Shown: one piece after another, positions 12,520-22,230 of the stretch
Layout: each line of letters opens with the position of its first letter
Numbering within the stretch: the stretch's first letter is position 1
From: Nymphaea colorata
Lineage: Eukaryota > Streptophyta > Magnoliopsida > Nymphaeales > Nymphaeaceae
Direction of reading: 5' to 3'
DNA length: 64,000 nt
Assembly (NCBI RefSeq): GCF_008831285.2
Contig: NC_045138.2
Location: forward strand, 11,978,571 to 12,042,570
The notes under the pieces: generated by a model
What the model saw: the letters and a program-made list of their open reading frames with translations, nothing else
The model's database searches: none
What the model was told of the DNA's origin: nothing
Position numbers and translations under genes: made by a program

Positions 12520-13480
12520 TAAGACAAGAAGGCTTCGTTTTGATGTGACATGACCTTGAGATGAAAAGTGAGTGCTTTTTTTATGATATGAGCTCACAAG
12601 ATTTTCAGAACATTTTGGTAGAAAGAAGGGAATTCATTAACAAAAAAAGTGAATATCATTTTGCCTGAATAATGACATTCAATCATCAACTAATTCAGAC
12701 AAAATGGTATGAATTTCTTTTTGGTGTGGTAAGCAAGAATGTCATATAATTCCAATTACCATCTAACCTGGATGAGTTCCCTTCTTTCAATCAATGAAAA
12801 GTTAACAGGAAAGATTTTCTTAATAAGCTTCATAAGTGATTCAAGAGAAGATTGAAAGGAGTGCTTCCTAAAAGAGATGGTGAGGTAATTCAAACAAAAT
12901 TCACTCTTCTTTTGCTTTGATGAGCTAATTCAAACAAAATAGTGTGAACTATGTTATGGCTTCCTTTATGAGTAGCCTTCTTGAAAGAAATTCCAATTAC
13001 CGTTGAACCTTGATGAGTTCCCTTTTTCAATTAAGAAGAAGGCTTTGTTTTGGTGTGATATGACCTTCAAGAGAAGATTGAAAGGAGTGCTTAAGAAGGG
13101 AACTCATCAACCACTTACGGAAAGGAAAAATTTTCATTGAATGCCATTTTTTAGACAAAATTCACGATGCTATTTTTTGGGAAGGTTTTTCAAAAAGGAA
13201 CTCATCAAAGATTGATGGTAGGAGAAATTGGAATTGTATTCCATTCTTCCAAAAAATGATATTCACTATGCTTATCTGATAATGGTAAGCACTAATGGCA
13301 TTCAATTCAATTCCAATTGATCCTTCCTTGATGATTATGAGCTCCCTTACTAAAAATACTATACAAAAAATAATCATATCTTTGTTTGAATAATGGCATT
13401 CAATTCCAATTAATCCTTCCTTGATTACTATGAGTTCCCTTCTTAAAAATCATAACAAAAACATAGTTTTATTTGAATAA
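12520..13480. repeat. cluster of diverged direct repeats
   Basis: The same phrases recur in shuffled order: AAGGCTTxGTTTTGxTGTGA at about 12,530 and 13,041; AGAGAAGATTGAAAGGAGTGC at about 12,844 and 13,069; GAGTTCCCTTCTTxxAA at about 12,774, 13,015 and 13,430. A clear tandem pair of roughly 120 bp, starting AATGGCATTCAATTC, covers about 13,290-13,450. No coding frame was recognised. The block looks like repeated duplication of one small non-autonomous element. Confidence 0.6.
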
Positions 13481-14274
13481 ACCCTGTGCTATGCGAATGT
13501 GTGCTTTGTAGGTCATGAGCACTGAAAAGAATTGCACAAAGCACTCTTTTTTCAATGGTCAGGATGTCAAAGTGACATTGGAGAATCCACTTTTTCCAAT
13601 GATCGAAGTGATTATAGTAATAGAAGAAAGGTGTATAGTTGTTCTCTCAGATGGGGAAGTGAAAGATGTACTAATGAGAGACGATTGACTGATGGATATA
13701 GGTGCTGCTCTTAAGGCTTTTGAGGATTGGCATAGGATCCATCCTTAATAAATAACAGAATCCAATTGTAGATAATGGTTCCTCCAATCCAGTGGATCCT
13801 AATGCTCAGCTGATTATGGGAAAGAAATGAGATGGAGTAAGAGTGACTACGCTACGTAGGCTCGAACGACCATGATTCAATGGCTTTCACCATTTTTTGC
13901 TTATTGGATGAATGAATTGCCAGATAGGCAGGCCACTTACCCTGGACATGGTAAGAATTTGTAAAAGATGCAACATGAGACTGAAAAAGACAGTAAGATA
14001 CGATAGGGAAAAAAAAAGATTTTCTCTCTCCAAATCAAGCAAAGCTAAAACAGGTTGCACTATGAGTATCGAAAGGTTGCCAGATAAGATAGATAATTGT
14101 GTTTTCCTAATTTGTTCAAATGTCTACTATCCTATTAGATAGAAGAAAGAAATAGTGTCATTTTCTCCAGTGAAAGCACCCTTTCTTTTTGAAGAAAGCG
14201 ACAATTTGCCTATCATAAAGGTCATTGCATGGAACATGGGATTTGATGAGAGATGGATTTGGATTAAAGCAATC
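13481..14274. other. no gene seen
   Basis: Short open frames here (for example 13,912-14,142) show no known domain. The base composition and phrases such as GTAGGCTCGAACGACC recall organelle intergenic DNA, but nothing could be identified. Confidence 0.3.
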
Positions 14275-14620
14275 ATGATAAAAAAGATTAGTCAAAAGAC
14301 TCTTAAAAAGAAGTCGTTTCTTAATAAGCTTCATAAGTGATCTTAAAAATATATAAGAAAATACCGCTATATAAGTTTTTACATCGTTTAAAATGACCAA
14401 GTGACTTTTGCTTTTGTTGCCACCATTGATTGCCATGCATTCAAAGACTAGTCAAAAGACAATTAACAAGAAGGCTTTTCTTAATAAGCTTCATAAGTGA
14501 CCTTAAATACCGCTATATAAGAATATACTGCTATATAAGTGTTCACATTACTTAAAACAACCAAGTGACTTCTGTTGTAGTTGTCGCCATTGATTGCCAT
14601 GTATTCCACCTCTGCACTAG
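14275..14620 (+). repeat. imperfect tandem duplication, about 165-bp unit
   Basis: The unit holds AGTCAAAAGAC, CTTAATAAGCTTCATAAGTG, ACCGCTATATAAG, ACCAAGTGACTT and CCATTGATTGCCATG in that order. It is seen at about 14,288-14,440 and again at about 14,450-14,612. The CTTAATAAGCTTCATAAGTG core also occurs alone at about 12,819, and an inverted copy lies at 11,605-11,735. Confidence 0.85.
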
Positions 14621-15139
14621 ATCTTGAAACTATTTTTTGTTTCTTGTCCATGAGATTCCATTCTCTCCCAAGAATACAAAGAGAAAGAAGAAAATCTCAT
14701 TAGGATAGCCAGCCAATCTGCATCTATATATCGGTTTCAGAGTGAACTAGGTTTTTTGGGGGCTAACACCATTGAGCTTGTGAGACTGGACAATGTTGAA
14801 CTCCACAACACCCTCAGTCCAAAGACCAGTATTCGTAGCTTGAGTACCCAGGTACGCCTAAGGGATGATATACTACCCATCCATTGCCATGACATCCAAA
14901 AAGCAGATTTTCCTACTTGCTTGTCACTTAAAAAAAACTTAAGAAAACACTTGTCCTTCTCATTAAACCTTGATGTAGGTAAATGAAAGTAATAGGATCG
15001 ACAATAATCTGCAGGTGGATGACACCACAGCCATTCAGGACTTTTGATTCCACAGGGTAAAGAGAAGGAGCTGCTGAACGAACATAGTTGTACAACTTGA
15101 AATTACACCTTAGGTTTTGATCAATCTTTGACATCTTAT
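14621..15139. other. no gene seen, left flank of the pararetrovirus relic
   Basis: No supported gene. The 120-codon minus frame at 14,928-15,290 overlaps RNase H remains at its upstream part but has no recognisable domain beyond them. Confidence 0.35.
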
Positions 15140-15400
15140 CCATACTAGAGGGATAATAGTCAAGACAAAATATCAATGATAATATTGTCATTGCCATTGA
15201 TATGCTCAAAGGTGTTCCAAGAAGCATATGTAGAGATAATGTCTCTAAAGTTGAGCCATCTTCTTGCTTATGACCTTTTCTTTGTTTCATGTAATTGTGA
15301 GTGGAATTTCACAATAGGTTCGCAATTAAACCTGATAGAAAACTGCTTTTTGCGAATAAACAATCTAAATGTTTATAATGCATATGAAATGGCTAATAAT
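15140..15400 (-). pseudogene. pararetroviral RNase H remnant
   Basis: About 1 kb downstream of the reverse transcriptase piece, the minus strand shows a frame with FEHINGNDNI near 15,180-15,215, followed by a leucine/serine end. This is the usual C-terminal signature of the caulimovirid RNase H domain. Upstream pieces of the domain near 15,290-15,360 lie in another frame, so at least one frameshift separates them. A stop lies just past the signature. The domain would degrade RNA in RNA-DNA hybrids during reverse transcription. It is not functional here. Confidence 0.6.
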
Positions 15401-15847
15401 TCTATGCATATGGAAGAAATATTTCCTTTCTCCATAAATTTTCTAAACGAATATCTACATATTTCTTCAGTGGCCCTTGAATTATATTTTGAAGGTTTTC
15501 CCAATAAGGTTGCTTCCCATATGAGATACGAGTTGTCTATCTAGATAACCAAATAGTCAGTGCTAAGTGGTAATCTTAATGATTTTAGTTGGCTTACCAA
15601 CTGTTTTATTTTCTTCACGCATTTAATATCTTCTTGGTTAAACAAAAGGACAATCTAAGTTTAGCATACAATCCTGCAACAAACTGATGTAGTTAGGGAA
15701 TATAAGGTCAAACATAGTTTAGGATTCCCAATCTTTAATGATTTTCATATGAGGTTGCATTTAATATAATAGTTTCCTATTTCGGTTCCTAAAAATTTTA
15801 TATGAGTTTGCATTAACTCCATCATTTTCTTGGATACTATTATTCCC

Positions 15848-16240
15848 CTATTCCTCAAAAGTTTCAAAAATCTTTTTGAGATGATTTACATGATCATTTT
15901 TAGTTTTTGAAAACACTAAAATGGCACCAATGTATATAATAGAAAATTCTTTGCATTTTTCCAGGGCTCTATCCATTTTCCATTGAAAAACACTTGGTGC
16001 ATTTTTTAATCCAAAGGGCATTACTACCCACTCATAATGGCCTTGGGAACATGTGAAAGCAATCCATTCAATAAAACTGTCCTCCATCCTTACTTTCCAA
16101 AAAACACTTCTACAGTCAAATTTAGAAAAATACTTTCTATCTTGAATTCATTGTATCAAGGTATCTTTGTCAAGGATGTTCTATCCTTCATCCCTAGTAT
16201 TGTCATTTGATATTCTCTAGTTGATGACCATTCTAGATTT
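15848..16240 (-). pseudogene. pararetroviral reverse transcriptase fragment with lost catalytic residues
   Basis: The minus strand gives DRKYFSKFD, FTCSQGHYEW, MPFGLKNAP and a YIGAILVFSK block. These are motifs of the caulimovirid reverse transcriptase, which copies the pregenomic RNA into DNA. The YxDD active-site box reads YIGA, so both catalytic aspartates are gone. A stop lies upstream of the open frame, near 16,088-16,100. The fingers and palm are present but the connection to RNase H is scrambled by stops. An aspartic protease between coat and RT was not found. Confidence 0.82.
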
Positions 16241-16450
16241 TTCCTGCACTTGTTCTGCATGTTTCTTAGCATTAAACGCTACAGATCTATGGAGGCTAGT
16301 ACTTATTCTTATTACTTTTAAATTTAACAATTCATTGCTATGTATAGCCATATATTTTTCTTCGTTTAATGACTGTTTAATATTGGCTGTTTTGATCTTG
16401 AGGTGAGGATTTATAATGTCTTTGTTTAGATAAGGAGCTTTTTTACCTTT

Positions 16451-19400
16451 TTATTTTTGTAGATTTTTTTTGTTTTGTTTTACCATGAGGCTTTTCTTTG
16501 GTTGTGTCCTGTTTATTAGTTTTTTCATCCTTTGGGTAGCACCAATAGATCTTTTCACAAAAAGAGTTCCACTCTTTAATTGTCTTTGTATTTTGTTTTT
16601 TGTACATTTTCTTTCTAGAAATTTACAGATACAACCAATTTTGAGTGTTGTATTTTGAGAAACTTTTAAGGGTTGATTAATCCTCATGTAATCTTTTCAT
16701 CCTTTTGCAACTTCTTCCCCTAAAGCTTCAGGAAGTTTTCAAAAAAGTTTTGTCTCCTTACCTCTGCCATATGAGTTTCTAGAGATAGTAGTATAATAAT
16801 AGTACGCTCTTAAAAATTCTTTAATATAATTACAGTTTGCCAAGCTAAGTTGTTCTAGCTTGCAAACAGCTTCTCATTGAGTTTCATCCATTCCAGTATT
16901 TGGACTTGTTCTAGTTAAAATCATTTGTATTTTGAATACAAAATTATAAGGATTTATACCTCTTGATAGATATTTTTCTAATTCGTTTGGGAAATATTTT
17001 TTATATGCTTTCCATTGAGGCCTCGTAGATTCTCTTAGATTTGTTTGTAGATAAGCAATCAATTCTCTAGCATCTTTATGTCTTAGATTTGCCTTTAAGT
17101 AGTCTTTAATTATAATGGTACCCCATTGATCTATGGCCTGTGTGGCCATTGTTATTAGAGGTGCATGCCTCACTAAATGAAGCATGCACCTCAAGCGCTT
17201 CACTCAGCAAAACACTTCAAATCATTTGAGTGAAGCAGCCCTATCTTGATGCACACACATCAATAGGGTGAGGCACACACTTCACGCAAATGACATCTGG
17301 TGCTGAAGCATGCACTTCGGTGCAATTTCAAAAAATGGCCTCTCCTGGCCGACTAAGCTTTTCCCCAAACCATGGTAGCACCTCACTCTCCAAATAACTT
17401 CCTCTCTTCAATGATCACCAATTCCTTGTCATATCTATTGGAAATGAGGACAACCGACAAACTTTCCTAGCTCTCACTTTTGTCTCTTTTTTCTTTTTTT
17501 AATTTTTCTAACATATTGTTAAATATATTAGTTTTTTTCTTGATATTTTTGCTTTTGATAGAGCTTACTTTCTCTCTTGTTGTGAGATTCTAATTTTCGT
17601 CATAGTGTGCCATTGTTTGTCCAAGTAGTCTGCTATAAGAAGAATCGTAATCCTTTGAATTTTCTTTTCTTATCTAATTGTTGATAGTTTATATGTTTTC
17701 CTGATTGAATCCAAGTGATTTTCTATTGTATAGTGTGTTATGTAATAGTTTAGTAATTGTTTATAAGCTGTGAATAATGATCAATATGACCTAAATAGTT
17801 CTCTTATATTGTTGTTGCATATTAGTTATTGTTTTTTTAACATTATTTTATGAATATTATATACTTTATATTTTGGTCATGAAAATTACACTTTGCTTCG
17901 CTTCACTTCCCTTCGCCTTGCTTCATAGTTTCAATGCTTCCCTTCACCTCATCGCATCTAACAACATTTCATGTGGCCATCATTGTAGTTCTTGAGCTGC
18001 AAATTTTAGAATTCTTCCTTGAACAATAAATTTATGATTATCTATTAATTCTAAAGGATATGGTTTTCCTCTAGGGACATAATCTTTATGAATATCTTTT
18101 ATTTCTGAATATGATTGTCTGGGGGGTACCCATAATCTTTTTCTTCCATAACTACTTCAGAAACAATGAGATTACTACTACTGCATGTGAATCCATTAAT
18201 TTTGTTTGCATGAAGTTTTTAATAGGAATTCCAATTAGTGAATTTATTTATGACATTGTACCAGAATCAATCTTCTGCTATAGTGGTTTTTACTCTAATA
18301 TTGTTTCCATTATCTGTATAAATTTCTTGGTTTACATTTATTTGTCTTGTATCTTTTAGACAGTTTTCTAATTCTACAAGTTGTAGAATATTGTCTAATT
18401 GTATCTCTAATTTTTTGAGGAAAATAATTTTACTTTGATCCTTTGAATTGGTCTTTTTTCTTTACAAACAAATATTTGTTGCTAAGTTTTGATCTGGTTG
18501 GTTTGCAAGTTTTGAGGGTTGAATTATCAATTTTCTCGATAAGTTCTTCATATTCAGGTATGAATCTTGTTTCTCCTAATTCTTTTAGTAATTTATCACA
18601 TTTTATTTCTCTGTCTTCAAGTCGCTTGAGGACATGACATAATAGGCCTATTACTAGATTGAATAATTTTGGGTACTCCTTATTTGATTGAGAAGCCCTT
18701 CATATTTTGTGTATCCAGATGTAGCATGGATTCCACCTATTTTTAATTTTGTATTATTGGTTTGATGTACAATAAATCTTATTCCATTAACTTAATGCTA
18801 TTTTTTCTATATTAACTATCATTTGTTCTATTTAAAAAAATAGAATTAATTCAGTAAACTTATTGCTAAGTTTTTTTATGATTAGTTCTGATCTTTTTGA
18901 TAGACTTGCAGTTTGTTTTTCCCACAACTCTTTCCGTTGTCATCACAAATCTTTTAATCTTTCTATATTATTAACGGATTTTATTAAGTCATTCATTTTA
19001 CTTCTTTAATAGGCTCGATTTTCATTGAATCCTTTCATGAGGTTATTTTTAGTTCAAATTGAACTACTTATAGTGTCTAAGATTGCCATATTAGATTTTT
19101 CTCTTCCATGTAGGTGTCTTCCCAAAGAGATAAGAAAGTCTATTATGGTATTTAACTGTTCATGTCCACTTTGGTACATATGGGATATGTATGATCAAAA
19201 TAACGTATATGTCCTATATTATTTTGGTCTATTTTATGAGTTTGTTTTGGAAAACTAAGATCTAGGAAATCACGTTTTTCCATTTTCTTTTTTTCCTGGT
19301 TATTAGGCGACATTTATTTTGGCAAAGTAAATTTTCGTTTATCTCTTTCTATTTCTGTCAATTTAAACAAGGCTACGTAATTCTTTTCCTGTACTAGAGG
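16451..19400 (-). pseudogene. pararetroviral coat-region polyprotein, broken in several places
   Basis: Between RT and movement protein, the minus strand carries consecutive open pieces rich in Lys, Glu and aromatic residues. Examples are a piece with TQAIDQWGTIIIKDYL near 17,100-17,150, one with DYVPRGKPYPLELIDN near 18,060, and one with LLKELGETRFIPEYEEL near 18,560-18,620. Position and composition fit the capsid part of a caulimovirid polyprotein. A Cys-poor remnant near 16,590-16,640 may be the zinc-knuckle zone. Stops, frameshifts and the 17,150-17,971 insertion break it. Assignment rests mainly on position, so the exact domain limits are uncertain. Confidence 0.5.
17150..17971. mobile_element. 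DNA transposon inserted in the pararetrovirus, 9-bp target duplication
   Basis: TGTGGCCAT occurs perfectly at 17,141-17,149 and 17,972-17,980 and brackets 822 bp of sequence foreign to the viral frame. The left end starts TGTTATTAGAGGTGC. The right end in reverse contains TGTTGTTAGATGC, five bases in. A perfect 11-bp hairpin (GAGGTGCATGC) sits at 17,158-17,168 and 17,182-17,192. Both ends carry repeated GCTTCACTT/GAAGC words. No transposase was seen, so the element is non-autonomous. A 9-bp duplication suggests a Mutator-like element. If the duplication is counted as 8 bp, hAT is the alternative. Confidence 0.75.
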
Positions 19401-20639
19401 GTTTTAACTATCCCTACTTGGAGTCTAGAAAGGAGGAATTTTCTTATTTTCTGAAGTCATTTTAGAATGATACAGAATGTCTTGATTGTACCCACGATCA
19501 AACATTTTTTATTTGGAGAGAGTTTGACAATTAAGGACACAATGTCCTTGGAACACATATTTTAAAGATTAACGCATGATCTAAGAACACCATGTTTGAA
19601 TATATTGTAATTACATATGAATGTTGTTCTTAGATTCAATAGTCAAAGAATGGACATTATTTTATCATATTCATTGAAGCAAAAACATGATATTATCGAA
19701 ACATGTATTATAGAAGTATATGTGTCTAAGAGGCCAATCTTTGCATAGAATTGTGTGGTTTTGTTTCTATAGTCACGAATACCATGAGTTTCATAATTTT
19801 CAAGAAAATTAATGCCAATAATTTATTTTTCACATTTACTCTTTTTTTTCATGATGTTAAGGTCATGTAAGGTGACATCAACCTTTGATGATTGGGTGTG
19901 TGAAATGTCCAAGCATGCAGCCTAACAGATACATTCTTTTATTGGCAAGAACACCATGCTTTGACTTTAATAGGTTCATTTTGGACTGCAGTCTGAAGGA
20001 GATCAATGACAGAAACAAACAATTCACATGGTTGAATAGATGCCAATTAGGGGTTACAAAATATTATGTAAGTTTGGTTGGGGTTTTACTACCTCCTTTT
20101 GGGAATATTTGCTGCCCCATGTCTACTCACTTGTACCTAAGACCAAGCTCAGATTATAAGGTGCTTATTGAGAATATGGAACACTCACTCACACCACTGA
20201 AGAACAACAAAGAACTTAGACTCTTTAAACCTTGTATTAAAGTGCACAAGGGAAAAAACATAATCAAGATTGAGTGGAGAAAGGTGTATGAATGGGTAAC
20301 AAAATGTTGGACATCATGACTTGCATTATAAGGAATAATCACTGGGATTTTGTGAAGTCTAGATTGATTCATGTCTAAACAATTTTAACCAATGATCTGG
20401 TTCATATATTGCAAAAGAGGAAGAGTGAGATCTGCTTGTTTGAAACTAGATCTTTCTAAACTGTGTGACGGAATAAGAAGATTTGCAAGGAGTAGGGATT
20501 TGAGGTAGGGGACCCCATCCTGCTTTTTCATCCTAGTCATACAGGTGATGCCAAAGAATTCAAAGATAGAATTTCTGTTAAGATGAAGTTTTGTGTCTAG
20601 GTTCATAGGTGATAAAATCTTATGCATTCTTGCCTATGT
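19401..20639. other. unassigned stretch inside the pararetrovirus relic
   Basis: This lies between the coat-region pieces and the movement protein. A 144-codon plus-strand frame at 19,885-20,319 has no recognisable domain and may belong to a later insertion. No terminal repeats could be paired. Confidence 0.3.
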
Positions 20640-21190
20640 CTATCTTCATAATGCATGGCGTCTCTAACGGTAGATGTTAAAGCACTCTCAATTACAATTT
20701 TCTCCTATATTTCATTTGCAAGTTCTGCAAAGTTATATGACTTAGGTTTTATGAGTCGTATTCCTTGAGATGATATGGCATCAACAATTACTTCGATGTT
20801 CAAGTTATACTCCACTTGATCATTATTGCTAAGTCGTTTTAACTATATCAATAGAGGCTAGAACGTTGTCGTTATACTCCGCTTGATCATGGTTTGGTAT
20901 CCTTTTTATCATTTCTGCACCATTATTTAGGTCTACGTCTATAACCCCTAAATAAGTGCACCCTTTTGATATCTTTTATCAATTATCATAATGGAACATT
21001 TGGATTATGTATTTGGTTCGATACGAGGTCCAACTTTTACAACAGTTAAACCTATATTGATTAAATTATATCCTCCATCTTTTAACTTTTGAATACCTTG
21101 AGGACTTGAAAGAAGAATAGTTTCTTCCTGGTTTTCCAAGACAAACATGGCCATTTTTCTATTATAAATGTGTCTTTCTTGTAAGTGTCT
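20640..21190 (-). pseudogene. pararetroviral movement protein remnant (30K superfamily)
   Basis: The minus strand from about 21,175 reads IYNRKMAMFV, then QGIQKLKDGGYNLINIGL and a following VVKVGPR. This is the N-terminal core of the caulimovirid movement protein, which lets virus pass through plasmodesmata. A stop falls soon after, near 21,010. Later pieces such as DLNNGAEMIKRI (near 20,910) continue in a different frame. It is therefore fragmented and lies first in the minus-strand order, as expected for the polyprotein. Confidence 0.65.
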
Positions 21191-22110
21191 TTGGATCGTT
21201 ATGATGGTAGAGGGTTTCAGGGTTTAGGACTTGTCTAAGTCATCTTTCTTGCTGATCTTCAAGGATATCCACAAGTTCTTCTAAATGTAGGTTATGTCTA
21301 TTTGAAGGAGAAGCTCAATTCACCTAAAAAGGAAAAGTGAGACTGATTACTTGAGAACCTCGTGTGACATACATGTTGTTGCAACGACACCTTCATTTTC
21401 TTTCCGTTTTGCCAAAACATCGTACTTACTTATCATTCTATCTTTTTCCAAGCTCTTTAAATCTAGTCCAAGTTCTTTAAATCTCATATGTTTTTTTTGC
21501 TTGTTGATATACAACAAGCAGAAAAACATATATCAAATAGTGAAATAACAAAGCTATATAGAGCCGGAGATAAACGAACATATATAAGATATTGAAATAA
21601 CAATATGTGTCTATACTACATATGAGAAACAGAAAGATATGAGATAATGTTGTTATTTCATTATCTCACCTCCTTCTGATTTCACTTCCTTTTGTTTCTC
21701 TTCTGCAACATATACTAATTACTGGTACAACATAGTAGAAATTTTTGTTAAACCAGTTCAGATTCAAACTCAAATTTGGACATGAATTTCTAAAGTTGAA
21801 TCCAAATTTCCCAAGGGTAAAATTTTGAGCATAACCTGTATTATATTTCTGATTTAAGATTGAATTCCGTCACCAAAGTCGTATGCCCCTAGTCCGGATC
21901 TGAATAAGATTTGCACCCATTTTCGTGGAGACTAAGAATGGAGCTAGTTTCGGGTTAAGAAATCGGATTTTTGGACCCGCTGACATCCTTAAACCGAACC
22001 GTTTTGATTCCGGACTCCAATCCCGCGATAGGTACGGGTTAACTCAGGCCCGACAAGTCCGTCGCTATATTTCTCTCCACTTCGCGCCTGAAGGACCTCA
22101 TTTCACGGGC
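21191..22110. promoter_or_regulatory. upstream region of the CCCH gene, no gene seen
   Basis: AT-rich up to about 21,850, then more GC-rich toward the coding start. TGAAATAACAA recurs at about 21,540 and 21,593, with an inverse copy near 21,650. No TATA box could be assigned with confidence. The promoter should lie in the last few hundred bases. Confidence 0.3.
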
Positions 22111-22113
22111 CGA

Positions 22114-22140
22114 GTCTCTCTCTCTCTTTCTCTCTCTCCC
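22114..22140 (+). promoter_or_regulatory. CT-rich leader element
   Basis: A CTCTCTCT run lies about 100 bases before the ATG of the CCCH gene. Such pyrimidine tracts are common in plant core promoters and 5' leaders, so this is probably near or just after the transcription start. Confidence 0.4.
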
Positions 22141-22230
22141 GTAGGGTTTCTCAAGGGTTTTGGTTTCCTTCTCAGGTGTGCTTTGCTCTCGTTCTTGATC
22201 TTTCCGTTTTTAGGCCTTGTAATTTGTTCG

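Larger units (their letters stand above)
15140..21190 (-). mobile_element. endogenous plant pararetrovirus relic (Caulimoviridae), interrupted and decayed
   Basis: Read on the minus strand from 21,190 down, the order is movement protein, coat-region polyprotein, reverse transcriptase, RNase H. This is the order in a single-polyprotein caulimovirid such as the petuvirus or florendovirus groups. No integrase was seen and no LTRs were found, which argues against an LTR retrotransposon. Every domain carries stops or frameshifts, and a DNA transposon has landed in the coat region. About 6 kb is spanned, close to one genome length once the insert is removed. The genus was not determined. The copy is clearly dead. 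Confidence 0.75.

Noticed and set aside
13845-13875. tRNA-like stretch GTAGGCTCGAACGACC
   Set aside because: It resembles part of a T-arm on one strand only. No acceptor stem or anticodon arm could be built around it.
12520-14620. CRISPR-like spaced direct repeats
   Set aside because: Repeats are imperfect, irregularly spaced and in plant nuclear DNA. They fit transposon-derived duplications.
19885-20319. A 144-codon plus-strand frame as a gene
   Set aside because: No domain recognised, and it lies inside the decayed viral relic. Not supported as a gene.
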